This document shows, one piece after another, positions 53,485-61,702 of a DNA stretch of 64,000 nucleotides. This DNA is from Nitrospirota bacterium (lineage in GTDB: Bacteria; Nitrospirota; Leptospirillia; Leptospirillales; Leptospirillaceae). Position 1 is the stretch's first letter. Each line of letters begins with the position of its first letter. Both the position numbers and the translations under genes were made by a program. The notes beneath the pieces were generated by a model. It had not been told where the DNA came from and did not search any database. It worked only from the letters and a program-made list of their open reading frames with translations. The DNA is taken from NCBI GenBank assembly GCA_021801345.1, contig JAJYYA010000041.1:34504-98503 (forward strand), read 5' to 3'.

Positions 53485-55304
53485 ACGGAGTCGGGACGTG
53501 TTCTCCCGCCGCCAGGGGGGGAGGGGAAGGACGGAGAATTCTCATTCTGGCCATGACCCGCATGGGAGATCTCTTCCAGCTGGCCCCCATGGTGGCCTCC
53601 TTGCGGGAAGAGAACAGGGGATGCCATATCGCGCTGGTGGCCTATCGCGAGTTTGCCGAGGCCGCGGCCGGACTTTCTCTCTTTGACGAGCTCTATCTTG
53701 TGGACGCGCTCGCTCTCCGGAAGATGATCTTTGACGATGGGGTGTCCTGGGCCGAAAAGATCGCCCGGGTCCGGGAGATGACCTCCGATTGGACTCCCCA
53801 GCCTGTGGATCTTCTCATCAACCTCACCCCCAATCGGATCGGGGCGGTTCTGGGGTATCTCGTGGACTCAGCGGAGGTTCGGGGTGTGACCATGACGCGC
53901 GACGGGTTTCGGGCCTTTCTCGATCCGGCGATCGCCTATTTCGGCCAGATGGTGCAGAACAGAACGTACAACGATACGAACCTCGTCGACCTCTTTCTTC
54001 GGGTGGGGCAGGTTCCCCCCCCACGGGGGCTCGCCCTCGAGGGGAGAATGGGAGGAGAGGACTCGGGGCTCCTTCCGGATGGACGAACATGGATTGCCGT
54101 CCAGACGGGGGCTTCGGTTGAACTCAAGCGCTGGCCCGAGCAGGCCTTTGTCCGCATGATCGCACACATTCTCTCCCGAGCTCCCGATTGGGGGGTCGTC
54201 CTGATCGGAGCCGGGGCGGAGGAGAAGACGAGAAATCGCCGGATCGTCGCAGCCCTCGAGGACCGATGGACGGCCGGTCGCATCCTGAACCTGACGGGTC
54301 AGACGAGCGTGGCGACCCTTGCAGGGGTCCTCAAGAAGGCGGCGCGCCTGGTCTCGAACGATACCGGAGCGATGCACGTGGCGGCGGCCATGGGAACTCC
54401 TGTCGTGGCCCTCTCGTTTGCCAATCTCTACTACCACGAGACGGCGCCCTACGGAGAGGGACATGTCGTCGTTCAGACGCGCAAGTCCTGCGCTCCCTGC
54501 GGCCTCGACGCCGTCTGCCTGAACCCCGTCTGCCGGGAGGAGATCGATCCGGAATGGCTCGCAAGGCTCGTGCTGGCTTTGGGGGCATCCCATGACTCCC
54601 ATGAAAAGGAACGGCTCGGGCAGTTCCTTGCGGAGAATCCCCCGGGGGCCCAGCTTCTTGTGGCGAGGTCGGAGTTCGACGGGGGGGGAGCGCTGCTCTA
54701 TCGTCCGATGACGCGCTATCCGATGACTCTGGAGGATCTTTTCCGCGGCCTCTACCGGCAGATCTGGTCGATGGAGTGCGGAGGGCTTCCCGACTGGGAG
54801 AGCGCCGCCCGCCTCTTTGCGGAAGACTTTGATCCGTCGGGCCTCTCCCGTGGAAACTGGGAGGATCTCAGGGCGGAAGCTCTAGAGCTCGGAGGACTCT
54901 TGCGGGAGGGGGAGAGTCTCTGTTCGGAGATCGCGCGCGCCCTCTCGGAGGGGGAGATCGGGGAGGCGGAGTCCGAAGCGCTCTCCTGTACGGCGAAAAA
55001 GCTTGAAGAGCTCGATGTCCGGATCCGGGAAAAGGGATGGGTGGCCCCTGCGCTGGGACCGGTGACCACCCTTTTTGCCATCGAGAAGGAGGCGGTGGCG
55101 ATCGACGATCCGCTCCGTCTTCTGGAGATGGTCGCGGCGGTGGGGCGGGTCTACCGTCAGGGGGTCCTGAGAAACGATCGGCTGATCCGCTTGGCCGACC
55201 GCTGGTTCACCGGGGCAGAGTCGAAAGCGCCCCGGCAGAAAAAGAATGCGGCAGGCAAGGACAAGGCTCTCCGTCTGGTGGCGGAGCGGGCCTTGCGACG
55301 ATAA
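53481..55304 (+). CDS. Heptosyltransferase-like (GT9) glycosyltransferase
   Basis: The 607-residue product starts with RRILILAMTRMGDLFQLAPM and has LVSNDTGAMHVAAAMGTPVV, both GT9 hallmarks. A cysteine-rich stretch, KSCAPCGLDAVCLNPVC, is common in GT9 proteins of this kind. About 230 C-terminal residues form a charged helical extension. It overlaps the previous gene by ATGA and is the last glycosyltransferase of the cluster. Confidence 0.8.
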   Translation: MNGVGTCSPAARGGGEGRRILILAMTRMGDLFQLAPMVASLREENRGCHIALVAYREFAEAAAGLSLFDELYLVDALALRKMIFDDGVSWAEKIARVREMTSDWTPQPVDLLINLTPNRIGAVLGYLVDSAEVRGVTMTRDGFRAFLDPAIAYFGQMVQNRTYNDTNLVDLFLRVGQVPPPRGLALEGRMGGEDSGLLPDGRTWIAVQTGASVELKRWPEQAFVRMIAHILSRAPDWGVVLIGAGAEEKTRNRRIVAALEDRWTAGRILNLTGQTSVATLAGVLKKAARLVSNDTGAMHVAAAMGTPVVALSFANLYYHETAPYGEGHVVVQTRKSCAPCGLDAVCLNPVCREEIDPEWLARLVLALGASHDSHEKERLGQFLAENPPGAQLLVARSEFDGGGALLYRPMTRYPMTLEDLFRGLYRQIWSMECGGLPDWESAARLFAEDFDPSGLSRGNWEDLRAEALELGGLLREGESLCSEIARALSEGEIGEAESEALSCTAKKLEELDVRIREKGWVAPALGPVTTLFAIEKEAVAIDDPLRLLEMVAAVGRVYRQGVLRNDRLIRLADRWFTGAESKAPRQKKNAAGKDKALRLVAERALRR

Positions 55305-55337
55305 ATCCGGCCAAAGTGCCGATATAAGGAGGTGTGC

Positions 55338-56018
55338 ATGGAACAGATCGCCGAAGTGAAAAAGGGAGAGATCCTGATGGACGGAAATCCCGTGGAATGG
55401 AAGAAAAGCGAGGGCGAAAGCTGGGCGTGCGTGCTCGATCGGGTGATAGGCAAAATCGGAGACGACAGGACGATCGTCAAGGTGACGATCGACGGCGCTC
55501 CGGCGACACGGACTTTGGTGGAGTCGCTCGACAGGGAGGACGTCTGCCTCGAGATCATGACGGAGTCGACATCGCTCCTTCTTGAGGAGGTCCTTTCCGA
55601 TCTGGTTCGCCACATCGACAGCCTCCTGATCGTCTTCGGAGAGATCGGAGCCCACCTTCGCCGGGGAACATTGGGGGCCGTCTTTGGTTCGACGGAGAAG
55701 AATGCGGCCGACGGAGGGGTCTACATGCAGGGGCTTGAAGGGATCGTTGCCACCCAGGTCCTCGTGGAGGAGGTGGGCAGGATCGAACGGCAGGCGGGGC
55801 ACGACAGCTTCCGCCTCTCCTTTATCGAGGAGAGCGACCGCATCGATGCCCTCCTCTCCGGAATGCTCAAGGCCCAGGAGAACCAGGACTGGATCCTGCT
55901 TGCCGACCTGGTCGAGTACGAGATCCTCCCGATCCTTTCTCGCGGACGCTCCAAGGCCTCCGAAGCCCTGTCTCGCCAGATCGAAGTTCTTCGTCAGGCG
56001 AACCGGGTTGTGGCGTAG
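55338..56018 (+). CDS. Hypothetical protein after the glycan cluster
   Basis: The family is not recognised. The 226-residue acidic, soluble, largely helical protein begins MEQIAEVKKGEILMDGNPVE. It has no membrane segment or metal motif. AAGGAGG at 55327-55333 fixes the ATG at 55338. It may belong to the glycan operon (33-nt gap) and could be a chaperone-type helical protein; this is only an impression. Confidence 0.6.
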   Translation: MEQIAEVKKGEILMDGNPVEWKKSEGESWACVLDRVIGKIGDDRTIVKVTIDGAPATRTLVESLDREDVCLEIMTESTSLLLEEVLSDLVRHIDSLLIVFGEIGAHLRRGTLGAVFGSTEKNAADGGVYMQGLEGIVATQVLVEEVGRIERQAGHDSFRLSFIEESDRIDALLSGMLKAQENQDWILLADLVEYEILPILSRGRSKASEALSRQIEVLRQANRVVA

Positions 56019-56076
56019 GGAGTGGCCTGAAAAAGGGATCTTTATATGGCTGAGGGATAAATAACTTTCCCGATTC

Positions 56077-56104
56077 TTGACGGAGTGGATTTTCGTGCTA
56101 GAAT
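56077..56104 (+). promoter_or_regulatory. Predicted sigma-70 promoter upstream of 56160
   Basis: TTGACG (56077-56082), a 16-bp spacer, TAGAAT (56099-56104). The 141-bp gap is AT-richer than its surroundings. It would drive the small gene at 56160 and those behind it. Confidence 0.6.
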
Positions 56105-56159
56105 AAGAGTGAGTTAATGGAGGAGTCCGAAAAGAAAGAGTGCGGTCAGGAGAGTCCTG

Positions 56160-56678
56160 ATGAAGATAGTGCCGATGGGAGTCGTGGAGAATGAGGCGAG
56201 GCCGGTCGGGTCGGGGAGACCGGGGAGAGATGTGCGCTCCCGTCTGGCATCCGCGACCGTGGCTCCTTTGCGCCCTGCCCAGTCGGGCTTCTCCGGTCGC
56301 CCCGCCTTCTCCGTTCTTTCGGGAGAGAGGCCGGCACCCCGTCCCATGCAGGAGACATCTTCGGATATGGGCGTGGTCTCCCGGGTTCTTGCCGGTATCG
56401 ACGCCGTGGGCTCGACCCCGGCCGAGGTCTCCGTCTACTCCCAGCCGATGGGGCGAAGTATCGTCACCGATGTCGTCGTTCACCAGACCGATGAGGGGGA
56501 CGGGACCCGCAAGATCGGGAACCATTGGCAAGGGGCGGCGATCCCGGCTCCGGCTCCCCCCGTCTCCGACGGGATCGGCGCGGCCGGAATTCGGGTCGGG
56601 GCCTATGAAGAGAGTCGGAACGCCGCTCGCGAGGCCTACATGATGTTCCAGGGGATGAAGGTCAACCAGACGGCGTAA
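56160..56678 (+). CDS. Hypothetical protein
   Basis: The family is not recognised. The 172-residue product has a low-complexity Arg/Pro/Ser-rich first half and a second half with GIDAVGSTPAEVSVYSQPMG and EESRNAAREAYMMFQGMKVN. There is no signal or membrane segment. The ATG follows CAGGAGAG. It is followed closely by two more small genes ending in a PilZ-like protein, which may form a unit. Confidence 0.5.
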   Translation: MKIVPMGVVENEARPVGSGRPGRDVRSRLASATVAPLRPAQSGFSGRPAFSVLSGERPAPRPMQETSSDMGVVSRVLAGIDAVGSTPAEVSVYSQPMGRSIVTDVVVHQTDEGDGTRKIGNHWQGAAIPAPAPPVSDGIGAAGIRVGAYEESRNAAREAYMMFQGMKVNQTA

Positions 56679-56737
56679 TCTCTGGGGAATGGGTGTCCGC
56701 TGTGCGCCCTCTCCCGAACGCAATGAGCGAGGAAGCA

Positions 56738-56947
56738 ATGGCCTTCGGCGTCAATAATGTGACAAACCTGGACCAGCCTGTCGGAAGGGTCGAGCCCCGC
56801 TCCCGGGTGGAGGAGCGGACAGCCGTCCGGAAGAACGAGGAGTCTGTCCGCCAGGATGAGGAGCGGGCAAGAAGCCGGGAGCAGGAGGCGCAAAAGCAGG
56901 AGTCCGCCCGCGCAACCCCCCGGCGCCGGGTTGACTTTTTTGCCTGA
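56738..56947 (+). CDS. Small charged protein with C-terminal RRRVDFFA
   Basis: The 69-residue product has a short ordered start (MAFGVNNVTNLDQPVGRVEP), a charged Glu/Arg/Gln helix and a basic C-terminus RRRVDFFA. The build is like that of the small protein at 25231 (RHRLDIEA end). The ATG at 56738 follows GAGGAAG; GTG at 56693 and ATG at 56723 are also in frame. It overlaps the next open frame. Confidence 0.5.
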   Translation: MAFGVNNVTNLDQPVGRVEPRSRVEERTAVRKNEESVRQDEERARSREQEAQKQESARATPRRRVDFFA

Positions 56948-57608
56948 GGACGCGCGCCGCCCTTCGACGAAAAAAGACGGTGAGTCTTCCTCCCGGCCCT
57001 CTCGATTGGATCCCCCCGCCCACTCCCCTGATTCGTCGTTCCGTTATTCTCCTCCCTCGGACTCTGCCGGACCGAGCCCCCATCCCTCCCTGAACGTCGA
57101 AGACAGACTTCCCGTTCTTTTTCTTCAGGACTCTCCTGCCGGCGTCGGCACCCCGTCGCCGGGCTTTCGCCGAAGGCCTCTCATTGCCTTCCCCAGGGGG
57201 GGAGCGCTTCCCGAGACCGAGATCCCTTGGATCGGGCTTTTCCAGTCGCTCGACATGCGTCTGGGGCGCATTTTGGACAGCCTTGGGCGGCTCTCCCGGG
57301 GGGAGCCTCTTTTTCTCCCGGAAGTCCTTCCGGTCCGGATCTCCGAGCTCGCCGTGACCTTCCCCTCGGAAGGCGCTCTTGCGGTGGGGACGACGGGTCG
57401 CCTGATCATCGAGCTACCGACGCTTCCTGTCGGGGAGATCGACTGCATGCTGACGATCGTCAGCTCCGAGCCCCTAAGCGCGGGAGGATTCCTTGTGACG
57501 GGGCTTTGGGTGGGCCTCGAAGGCGAGATGCGCGAGACCCTCCTTCAGTATTTGATCCTCCGCCAGCGCGAGATCCTGGCATTCCGCTCCCACGTTCCCC
57601 CCTCCTGA
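56856..57608 (+). CDS. Degenerate PilZ-like domain protein
   Basis: The open frame gives 250 residues, but the first ~70 are Ser/Pro/Arg-rich and may not all be translated (TTG at 56931 is an alternative start). The C-terminal ~110 residues follow the PilZ pattern: VRISELAVTFPSEGALAVGT, then a strand pair, and EMRETLLQYLILRQREIL, like the closing helix of PilZ proteins. The RxxxR and D/NxSxxG motifs that bind cyclic di-GMP are degraded or absent, so it may not bind it. Confidence 0.55.
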   Translation: MRSGQEAGSRRRKSRSPPAQPPGAGLTFLPEDARRPSTKKDGESSSRPSRLDPPAHSPDSSFRYSPPSDSAGPSPHPSLNVEDRLPVLFLQDSPAGVGTPSPGFRRRPLIAFPRGGALPETEIPWIGLFQSLDMRLGRILDSLGRLSRGEPLFLPEVLPVRISELAVTFPSEGALAVGTTGRLIIELPTLPVGEIDCMLTIVSSEPLSAGGFLVTGLWVGLEGEMRETLLQYLILRQREILAFRSHVPPS

Positions 57609-57663
57609 CCGACCCGGTTTCCTTTTGGCATACCGATCACGCCAGGGGCCCGGCCAAGTGGGC

Positions 57664-58803
57664 TCAGCGGAGAAGTCCCCTTTTGTCCGTTCGCTCTTCC
57701 TTGTCGCGCACGATCACCCTCTCTCCCGGAGAAAGCCTACCCGTGATCTGGGAGACCATTCCGTCGGTGGCTCCGACGGTGACCGGCACCGGTAAGACCG
57801 ACCACTCAGCTCCCTTCCCCGACAGAAGAAAGACATAAGTGACCTTTCGGTCCCGCAGGAGGTGCGTGTTCTGAAGGTAGCGGGAGGGGGGGCGATAGAC
57901 GAGGGCGCCATTGGGGATCGTAAGGGCGTTTTTGATCTCACCGGTATGGATTGTGACGGTGGCGGTCATGCCGGGTTTTAAGGCCTCGTCGGGGTTGGGG
58001 ACGGTGGAGAGCACGTCGTAGGTCACTACATGGGAGACCGTCCGGGGGTGATCCCGGACAACAGTGACCGATCCCCGGAAGAGACGGTCGGGGTAGGCCG
58101 GGACCCGGAAGGAGACCTGCTGGCCGGGGGCGATGCCCCCAATGTCGGCCTCCGAGACTCGGGTGTCGAGGCGCATCATGCGGAGGTCGTGGACGATGGT
58201 AAAGAGTCGGGGAGTCTTGAATGCCGAGGTGACGGTTTGCCCGATCTGAACCTTCCGGGCGATGACCACCCCGTCGATGGGAGAACGGATCGTCGTGTAG
58301 GAAAGGTCGGTCCGGGCAAGGTTTAAGGCAGCCGAAAGCTGCCGTTTTGTGGCGAGGTCCATCATGAACTGGGCCCGGTCGGTGTCGTAGGTGCTTCGGG
58401 CGATGATGTGGTGGGCAAGGAGGTCGCGATCCCGACCCATCTGGATTGTGTCGAGGGAGATCTTCGTCGAGATCTTCGAGAGGTTGGACTCTGCCTGGGA
58501 GACCTGGGCCTGGTAGATGGCCGGGTCGATCTGGGCGAGGATCTCCCCCCGGGTCACGCGGGAGTTGAAGTCGACGTTGATCCTGGTGATGATGCCGCTG
58601 ACCTGGGCGCCCACATGGACGGTCTTCATCGCCTTGAGACGGCCGGTGGCCGTGACCGTGCGATGAAGGGTTCCCAGGAGGACGGGTTTCGTCACGAAGG
58701 GAGGATCCGAGGGACGATGGTGGTGGCGGAGAAGAAGCGCAACTCCCGCGAGAAGAAGCGGAAGAAGGATCCACGCGGCGCGTTTTTTATGTGTGGCGTT
58801 CAT
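57664..58803 (-). CDS. macA: MacA-like periplasmic adaptor (membrane fusion protein)
   Basis: Adaptor of a tripartite ABC efflux pump, bridging the inner-membrane transporter to an outer-membrane channel. The 379-residue product has an N-terminal membrane anchor (WILLPLLLAGVALLL), a biotinyl-lipoyl half-motif (TGRLKAMKTVHVGAQVSGII), a helical hairpin, and a beta-barrel region (IRSPIDGVVIARKVQIGQTV). It is the last gene of the ppa-ABC transcript, 87 nt after the permease. No outer-membrane channel gene is in the window. Substrate unknown. Confidence 0.85.
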   Translation of the reverse strand: MNATHKKRAAWILLPLLLAGVALLLRHHHRPSDPPFVTKPVLLGTLHRTVTATGRLKAMKTVHVGAQVSGIITRINVDFNSRVTRGEILAQIDPAIYQAQVSQAESNLSKISTKISLDTIQMGRDRDLLAHHIIARSTYDTDRAQFMMDLATKRQLSAALNLARTDLSYTTIRSPIDGVVIARKVQIGQTVTSAFKTPRLFTIVHDLRMMRLDTRVSEADIGGIAPGQQVSFRVPAYPDRLFRGSVTVVRDHPRTVSHVVTYDVLSTVPNPDEALKPGMTATVTIHTGEIKNALTIPNGALVYRPPSRYLQNTHLLRDRKVTYVFLLSGKGAEWSVLPVPVTVGATDGMVSQITGRLSPGERVIVRDKEERTDKRGLLR

Positions 58804-58890
58804 TCAAGATCTCCGGATCGAGAGTGGGAACTTCCGGGGGGCGTCCCGGACTCCTGCCCAGTATACGCGAGTCGTGGTTGGGCGTGGGGT

Positions 58891-60099
58891 TCACTCGTAT
58901 CTCAAGGCCTCCATCGGGTCGAGCCGGGAGGCGCTCCAGGCGGGGTAGAGTCCAAAAAGAATGCCGAGAAGAGTCGCTCCCGCCATGGTCAGAAGGAGTC
59001 CTTCCCACGGGACGGGGATGGGCCAGCCCACGAAAAGATGGAGACCGTCGAGAAAGAGGATCCCGCCGACTCCTCCGGATAGGGCTCCGAAGAAGGACAG
59101 GGCGGCGGCCTCGGAGAGAAACTGGACGAGGATGTCTCGGGGTCTCGCTCCGATGGCCATCCGGATCCCGATCTCCCGGGTGCGCTCCCGGACGGAGACC
59201 AGCATGATGTTCAGGATGCCGACTCCGCCGACGATGAGGGAGATGGAGGCGATCAGGGCCAGAAGAACGGTGAGAATCAAGGAAATCCTGTTGGCCGTCC
59301 TGGAGATGTCGCTCATGGCCTGGATCTCAAAGTCGGATCGTCCGCCTGCCGGAATGTGGTGCCGAAGACGAAGGATCTCCCGGATCTCCCGCTTGGCCGC
59401 ATCGATGCGGTCGGGAGAGGTGGCCGCCGCGAGGATGACCCCCACATAGCTCACTCCCATGATCTGGCTCTGGAGCGTCGAGAGGGGGACGACGACCATG
59501 TCGTCCTGATTCATGCCCATCGGGGACTGTCCCTTGGAGGAGAGAATCCCGATGACCCGGAAGGGGGAGTGGTTGATCTGGACGAACTTGCCGAGCGGGT
59601 TTTCGAGTCCGAAGAGGCGTGTGGCAACGATGCGTCCGAGAACCGCAACCCTTGTCATGCCGCGCTCGTCCTCCTCCCCGAAGAATCCTCCCCGGGCCAG
59701 TCGCCAGTCCCGCACAGGAAGGTAACTGGGCTCGGCGCCAAGTATGACCGTCGACCAGTTGGCGTGGGGGCTTTGGACCTGGGCGGCGGTGCGCAGGGCC
59801 CCGGAGGCGTTCCAGATGTCGGGGCACTGGCGACGGATCGCTCGGGCATCGTCGGCCGTCAGGGTGGTTTCGGTTCCCCCGCCGACCTGCGCCCCCGAGT
59901 CGGTGACACTTCCGGGAATGACAATAAGGAGATTCGGGCCGAGGTTCTGGATGCTTCGGAGCACAAGGCTTTTGGCTCCGAAGGCGATCCCTGTCAAGAC
60001 GACCACCGAAAGGACTCCGATGAGGATCCCGAGCGAGGTCAAAAGGGAGCGGTAAGGGTTTCTGAGGAGGGAGCGCATGCCCAGGATCACCAGAGTCAT
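58891..60099 (-). CDS. MacB-like ABC transporter permease
   Basis: The 402-residue product has an N-terminal membrane helix, a large periplasmic MacB_PCD domain (about residues 45-250) and three C-terminal membrane segments, ending in the FtsX-like region (VGGVGILNIMLVSVRERTRE, then IGIRMAIGARPRDI). Unlike MacB, the ATPase is a separate protein, encoded just upstream with a 4-nt overlap. It probably exports a lipoprotein, peptide or antibiotic-like substrate. Confidence 0.88.
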   Translation of the reverse strand: MTLVILGMRSLLRNPYRSLLTSLGILIGVLSVVVLTGIAFGAKSLVLRSIQNLGPNLLIVIPGSVTDSGAQVGGGTETTLTADDARAIRRQCPDIWNASGALRTAAQVQSPHANWSTVILGAEPSYLPVRDWRLARGGFFGEEDERGMTRVAVLGRIVATRLFGLENPLGKFVQINHSPFRVIGILSSKGQSPMGMNQDDMVVVPLSTLQSQIMGVSYVGVILAAATSPDRIDAAKREIREILRLRHHIPAGGRSDFEIQAMSDISRTANRISLILTVLLALIASISLIVGGVGILNIMLVSVRERTREIGIRMAIGARPRDILVQFLSEAAALSFFGALSGGVGGILFLDGLHLFVGWPIPVPWEGLLLTMAGATLLGILFGLYPAWSASRLDPMEALRYE

Positions 60100-60794
60100 C
60101 GCGGGTCCTCAGGAAGACCGTCGCGGACGCGAAAGATCGTCCGCGCATGTCGTGCGACCTCCATGTCGTGGGTGACGAGGACGAGCGTCGTGGAGTAACG
60201 GCTCTGGAGGGAGAGGAGGAGGTCTAAAATCGTGGCGGCCGATCGGCTGTCGAGGTTGCCGGTCGGTTCGTCGGCCAGAAGGAGGCCCGGGGAGGCGGCG
60301 ATGGCGCGGGCGATGGCCACCCGCTGCTGCTGTCCGCCCGAGAGCTGGGAGGAGGTATGGCGCTCCCTGTCACCCATGCCGACAGAGGCCAGAAGATCCC
60401 GGGCCCGTTCCCGTCGCTCCCGGGCGGGGATCCGGCGGTAGAGCAGGGGAAGCTCGACATTTTCAAGGGCAGTGGTGCGGGGGATCAGCTGGAAGTTCTG
60501 GAAGACAAATCCGACAGAACGATTTCTGAGGATGGCCCGCTCCGAGGGAGAAAGGGCGTCGACCCGGCGATTGTCATAAAAGACCGCCCCCGAGGAGGGG
60601 CGGTCGAGAAGGCCCATGAGGTGGAGAAGTGTGGACTTGCCGGAGCCGGAGCTCCCGACGATGGCCACGGACTCCCCGGCCAGAATGGAGAGGGAGATGC
60701 CCCGGAGGGCGGGAAGCTCCTCTCCCGAAACGCTATAGATCTTGGTGACGGCATCAAGACGGACGGAAAGTCCCGGCCCGTCCCTGTCAGACAC
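60096..60794 (-). CDS. ABC transporter ATP-binding protein (MacB/LolD type)
   Basis: The 232-residue ATPase has Walker [17 protein letters not shown]-loop QNFQLIP, signature [15 protein letters not shown] and Walker [14 protein letters not shown], followed by the H-loop VTHD. It energises the MacB-like permease that follows. The start is GTG at 60794, 6 nt after the ppa stop, so it is translated on the ppa transcript. Confidence 0.92.
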   Translation of the reverse strand: MSDRDGPGLSVRLDAVTKIYSVSGEELPALRGISLSILAGESVAIVGSSGSGKSTLLHLMGLLDRPSSGAVFYDNRRVDALSPSERAILRNRSVGFVFQNFQLIPRTTALENVELPLLYRRIPARERRERARDLLASVGMGDRERHTSSQLSGGQQQRVAIARAIAASPGLLLADEPTGNLDSRSAATILDLLLSLQSRYSTTLVLVTHDMEVARHARTIFRVRDGLPEDPR

Positions 60795-60800
60795 GGAACG

Positions 60801-61352
60801 TTACCGGCTCTTTTTGACGAGATGGCTCTTCTTCGATGTGTAGAGAGCCATGGCCTCCTCGATCGACTTCTTGGCCTCGGCGTTGCCGAGAACGTCGCTG
60901 ACGGTGACCTGCTTGTTTTCCAGCGTCTTGTAGTCCTTGAGAAACTGGGTAAGTTCCCGCACACGGTGGGGGATGATGTCTTCGATATGCCGGTACTGTC
61001 CCCACTCCGGGTCTTTGACCATGACCGCCACGATCTTGTCGTCCTTTTCTCCCCCGTCCTCCATGTTGATGACGCCGATGGGGCGGACGACGACGATGGA
61101 ACTGGACTGAAGGGGCTCCGAGGAGAGGACGAAAACGTCGAGAGGGTCGTTGTCTTCGCAGTAGGTCTGGGGAATGAGGCCGTAATTTGTCGGGTAGTAG
61201 ACGGCGCTGTGAAGAATCCGGTCGACTCTGATCAGGCCGGTCTCCTTGTCGAGTTCGTATTTGACCCGGGAGCGTGCCGGGATCTCGATGAAGGCCTGGA
61301 TTTCGTGAGGGGCGTTATCGCCCAGGGAAAGATCGTGCCAGGGGTTAAACAT
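60801..61352 (-). CDS. ppa: Inorganic pyrophosphatase
   Basis: Soluble family I pyrophosphatase hydrolyses pyrophosphate to phosphate and pulls biosynthesis forward. The 183-residue product begins MFNPWHDLSLGDNAPHEIQA and has the catalytic signature CEDNDPLDVFV with the metal-binding aspartates, plus the YPTNYGLIPQT block. The frame is open much farther upstream, but the ATG at 61352 follows GGAGG and gives the family length. It is the first gene of an operon with the ABC transporter. Confidence 0.95.
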   Translation of the reverse strand: MFNPWHDLSLGDNAPHEIQAFIEIPARSRVKYELDKETGLIRVDRILHSAVYYPTNYGLIPQTYCEDNDPLDVFVLSSEPLQSSSIVVVRPIGVINMEDGGEKDDKIVAVMVKDPEWGQYRHIEDIIPHRVRELTQFLKDYKTLENKQVTVSDVLGNAEAKKSIEEAMALYTSKKSHLVKKSR

Positions 61353-61433
61353 TGCGTCCTCCGGGGTTGGCTGGGCCATAGTAGGCAAATCGTGTGGAAA
61401 TGGTTGGGAAGATGAAAAATCCAGGACGACGAA

Positions 61434-61462
61434 AGTATAGCATTCTTCCCTGAAAAGGTTAA
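61434..61462 (-). promoter_or_regulatory. Predicted sigma-70 promoter of ppa
   Basis: On the minus strand TTAACC (61462-61457), a 17-bp spacer and TATACT (61439-61434) form a strong -10 with a fair -35, about 80 bp before the ppa ATG. Confidence 0.65.
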
Positions 61463-61510
61463 GCACTGCACGAGGTCGCATCGAGGGGCCGGACGGGGAA
61501 GGATGCCGTC

Positions 61511-61540
61511 TTGTCTTAAAATGTCTCGCTGGAGTAAGAT
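61511..61540 (+). promoter_or_regulatory. Weak predicted promoter ahead of the alcohol dehydrogenase
   Basis: TTGTCT (61511-61516), 18 bp, TAAGAT (61535-61540) in the 350-bp divergent gap between ppa and adh. The match is only moderate. Nothing else is recognised in this gap besides the ppa promoter. Confidence 0.3.
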
Positions 61541-61702
61541 GGAAAGTGTTGTTTCCAAAAGCGATGCGGACATTTCGTTCGGTCCGTCTCTCTCCCTGTG
61601 CCAATCCGGGCGTTTTTTATCCATGCGGTCTCTTGTTTTCGTCACAAGTCCGTATTCTGTCGGCTCGAACGAATGTCAAATATTAAGGAAAGGATCCTCC
61701 TT

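Noticed and set aside
55303..55326. FliA-like promoter (TAAA ... GCCGATAT) before the gene at 55338
   Set aside because: Spacing between the elements is four bases shorter than in the two good FliA promoters.
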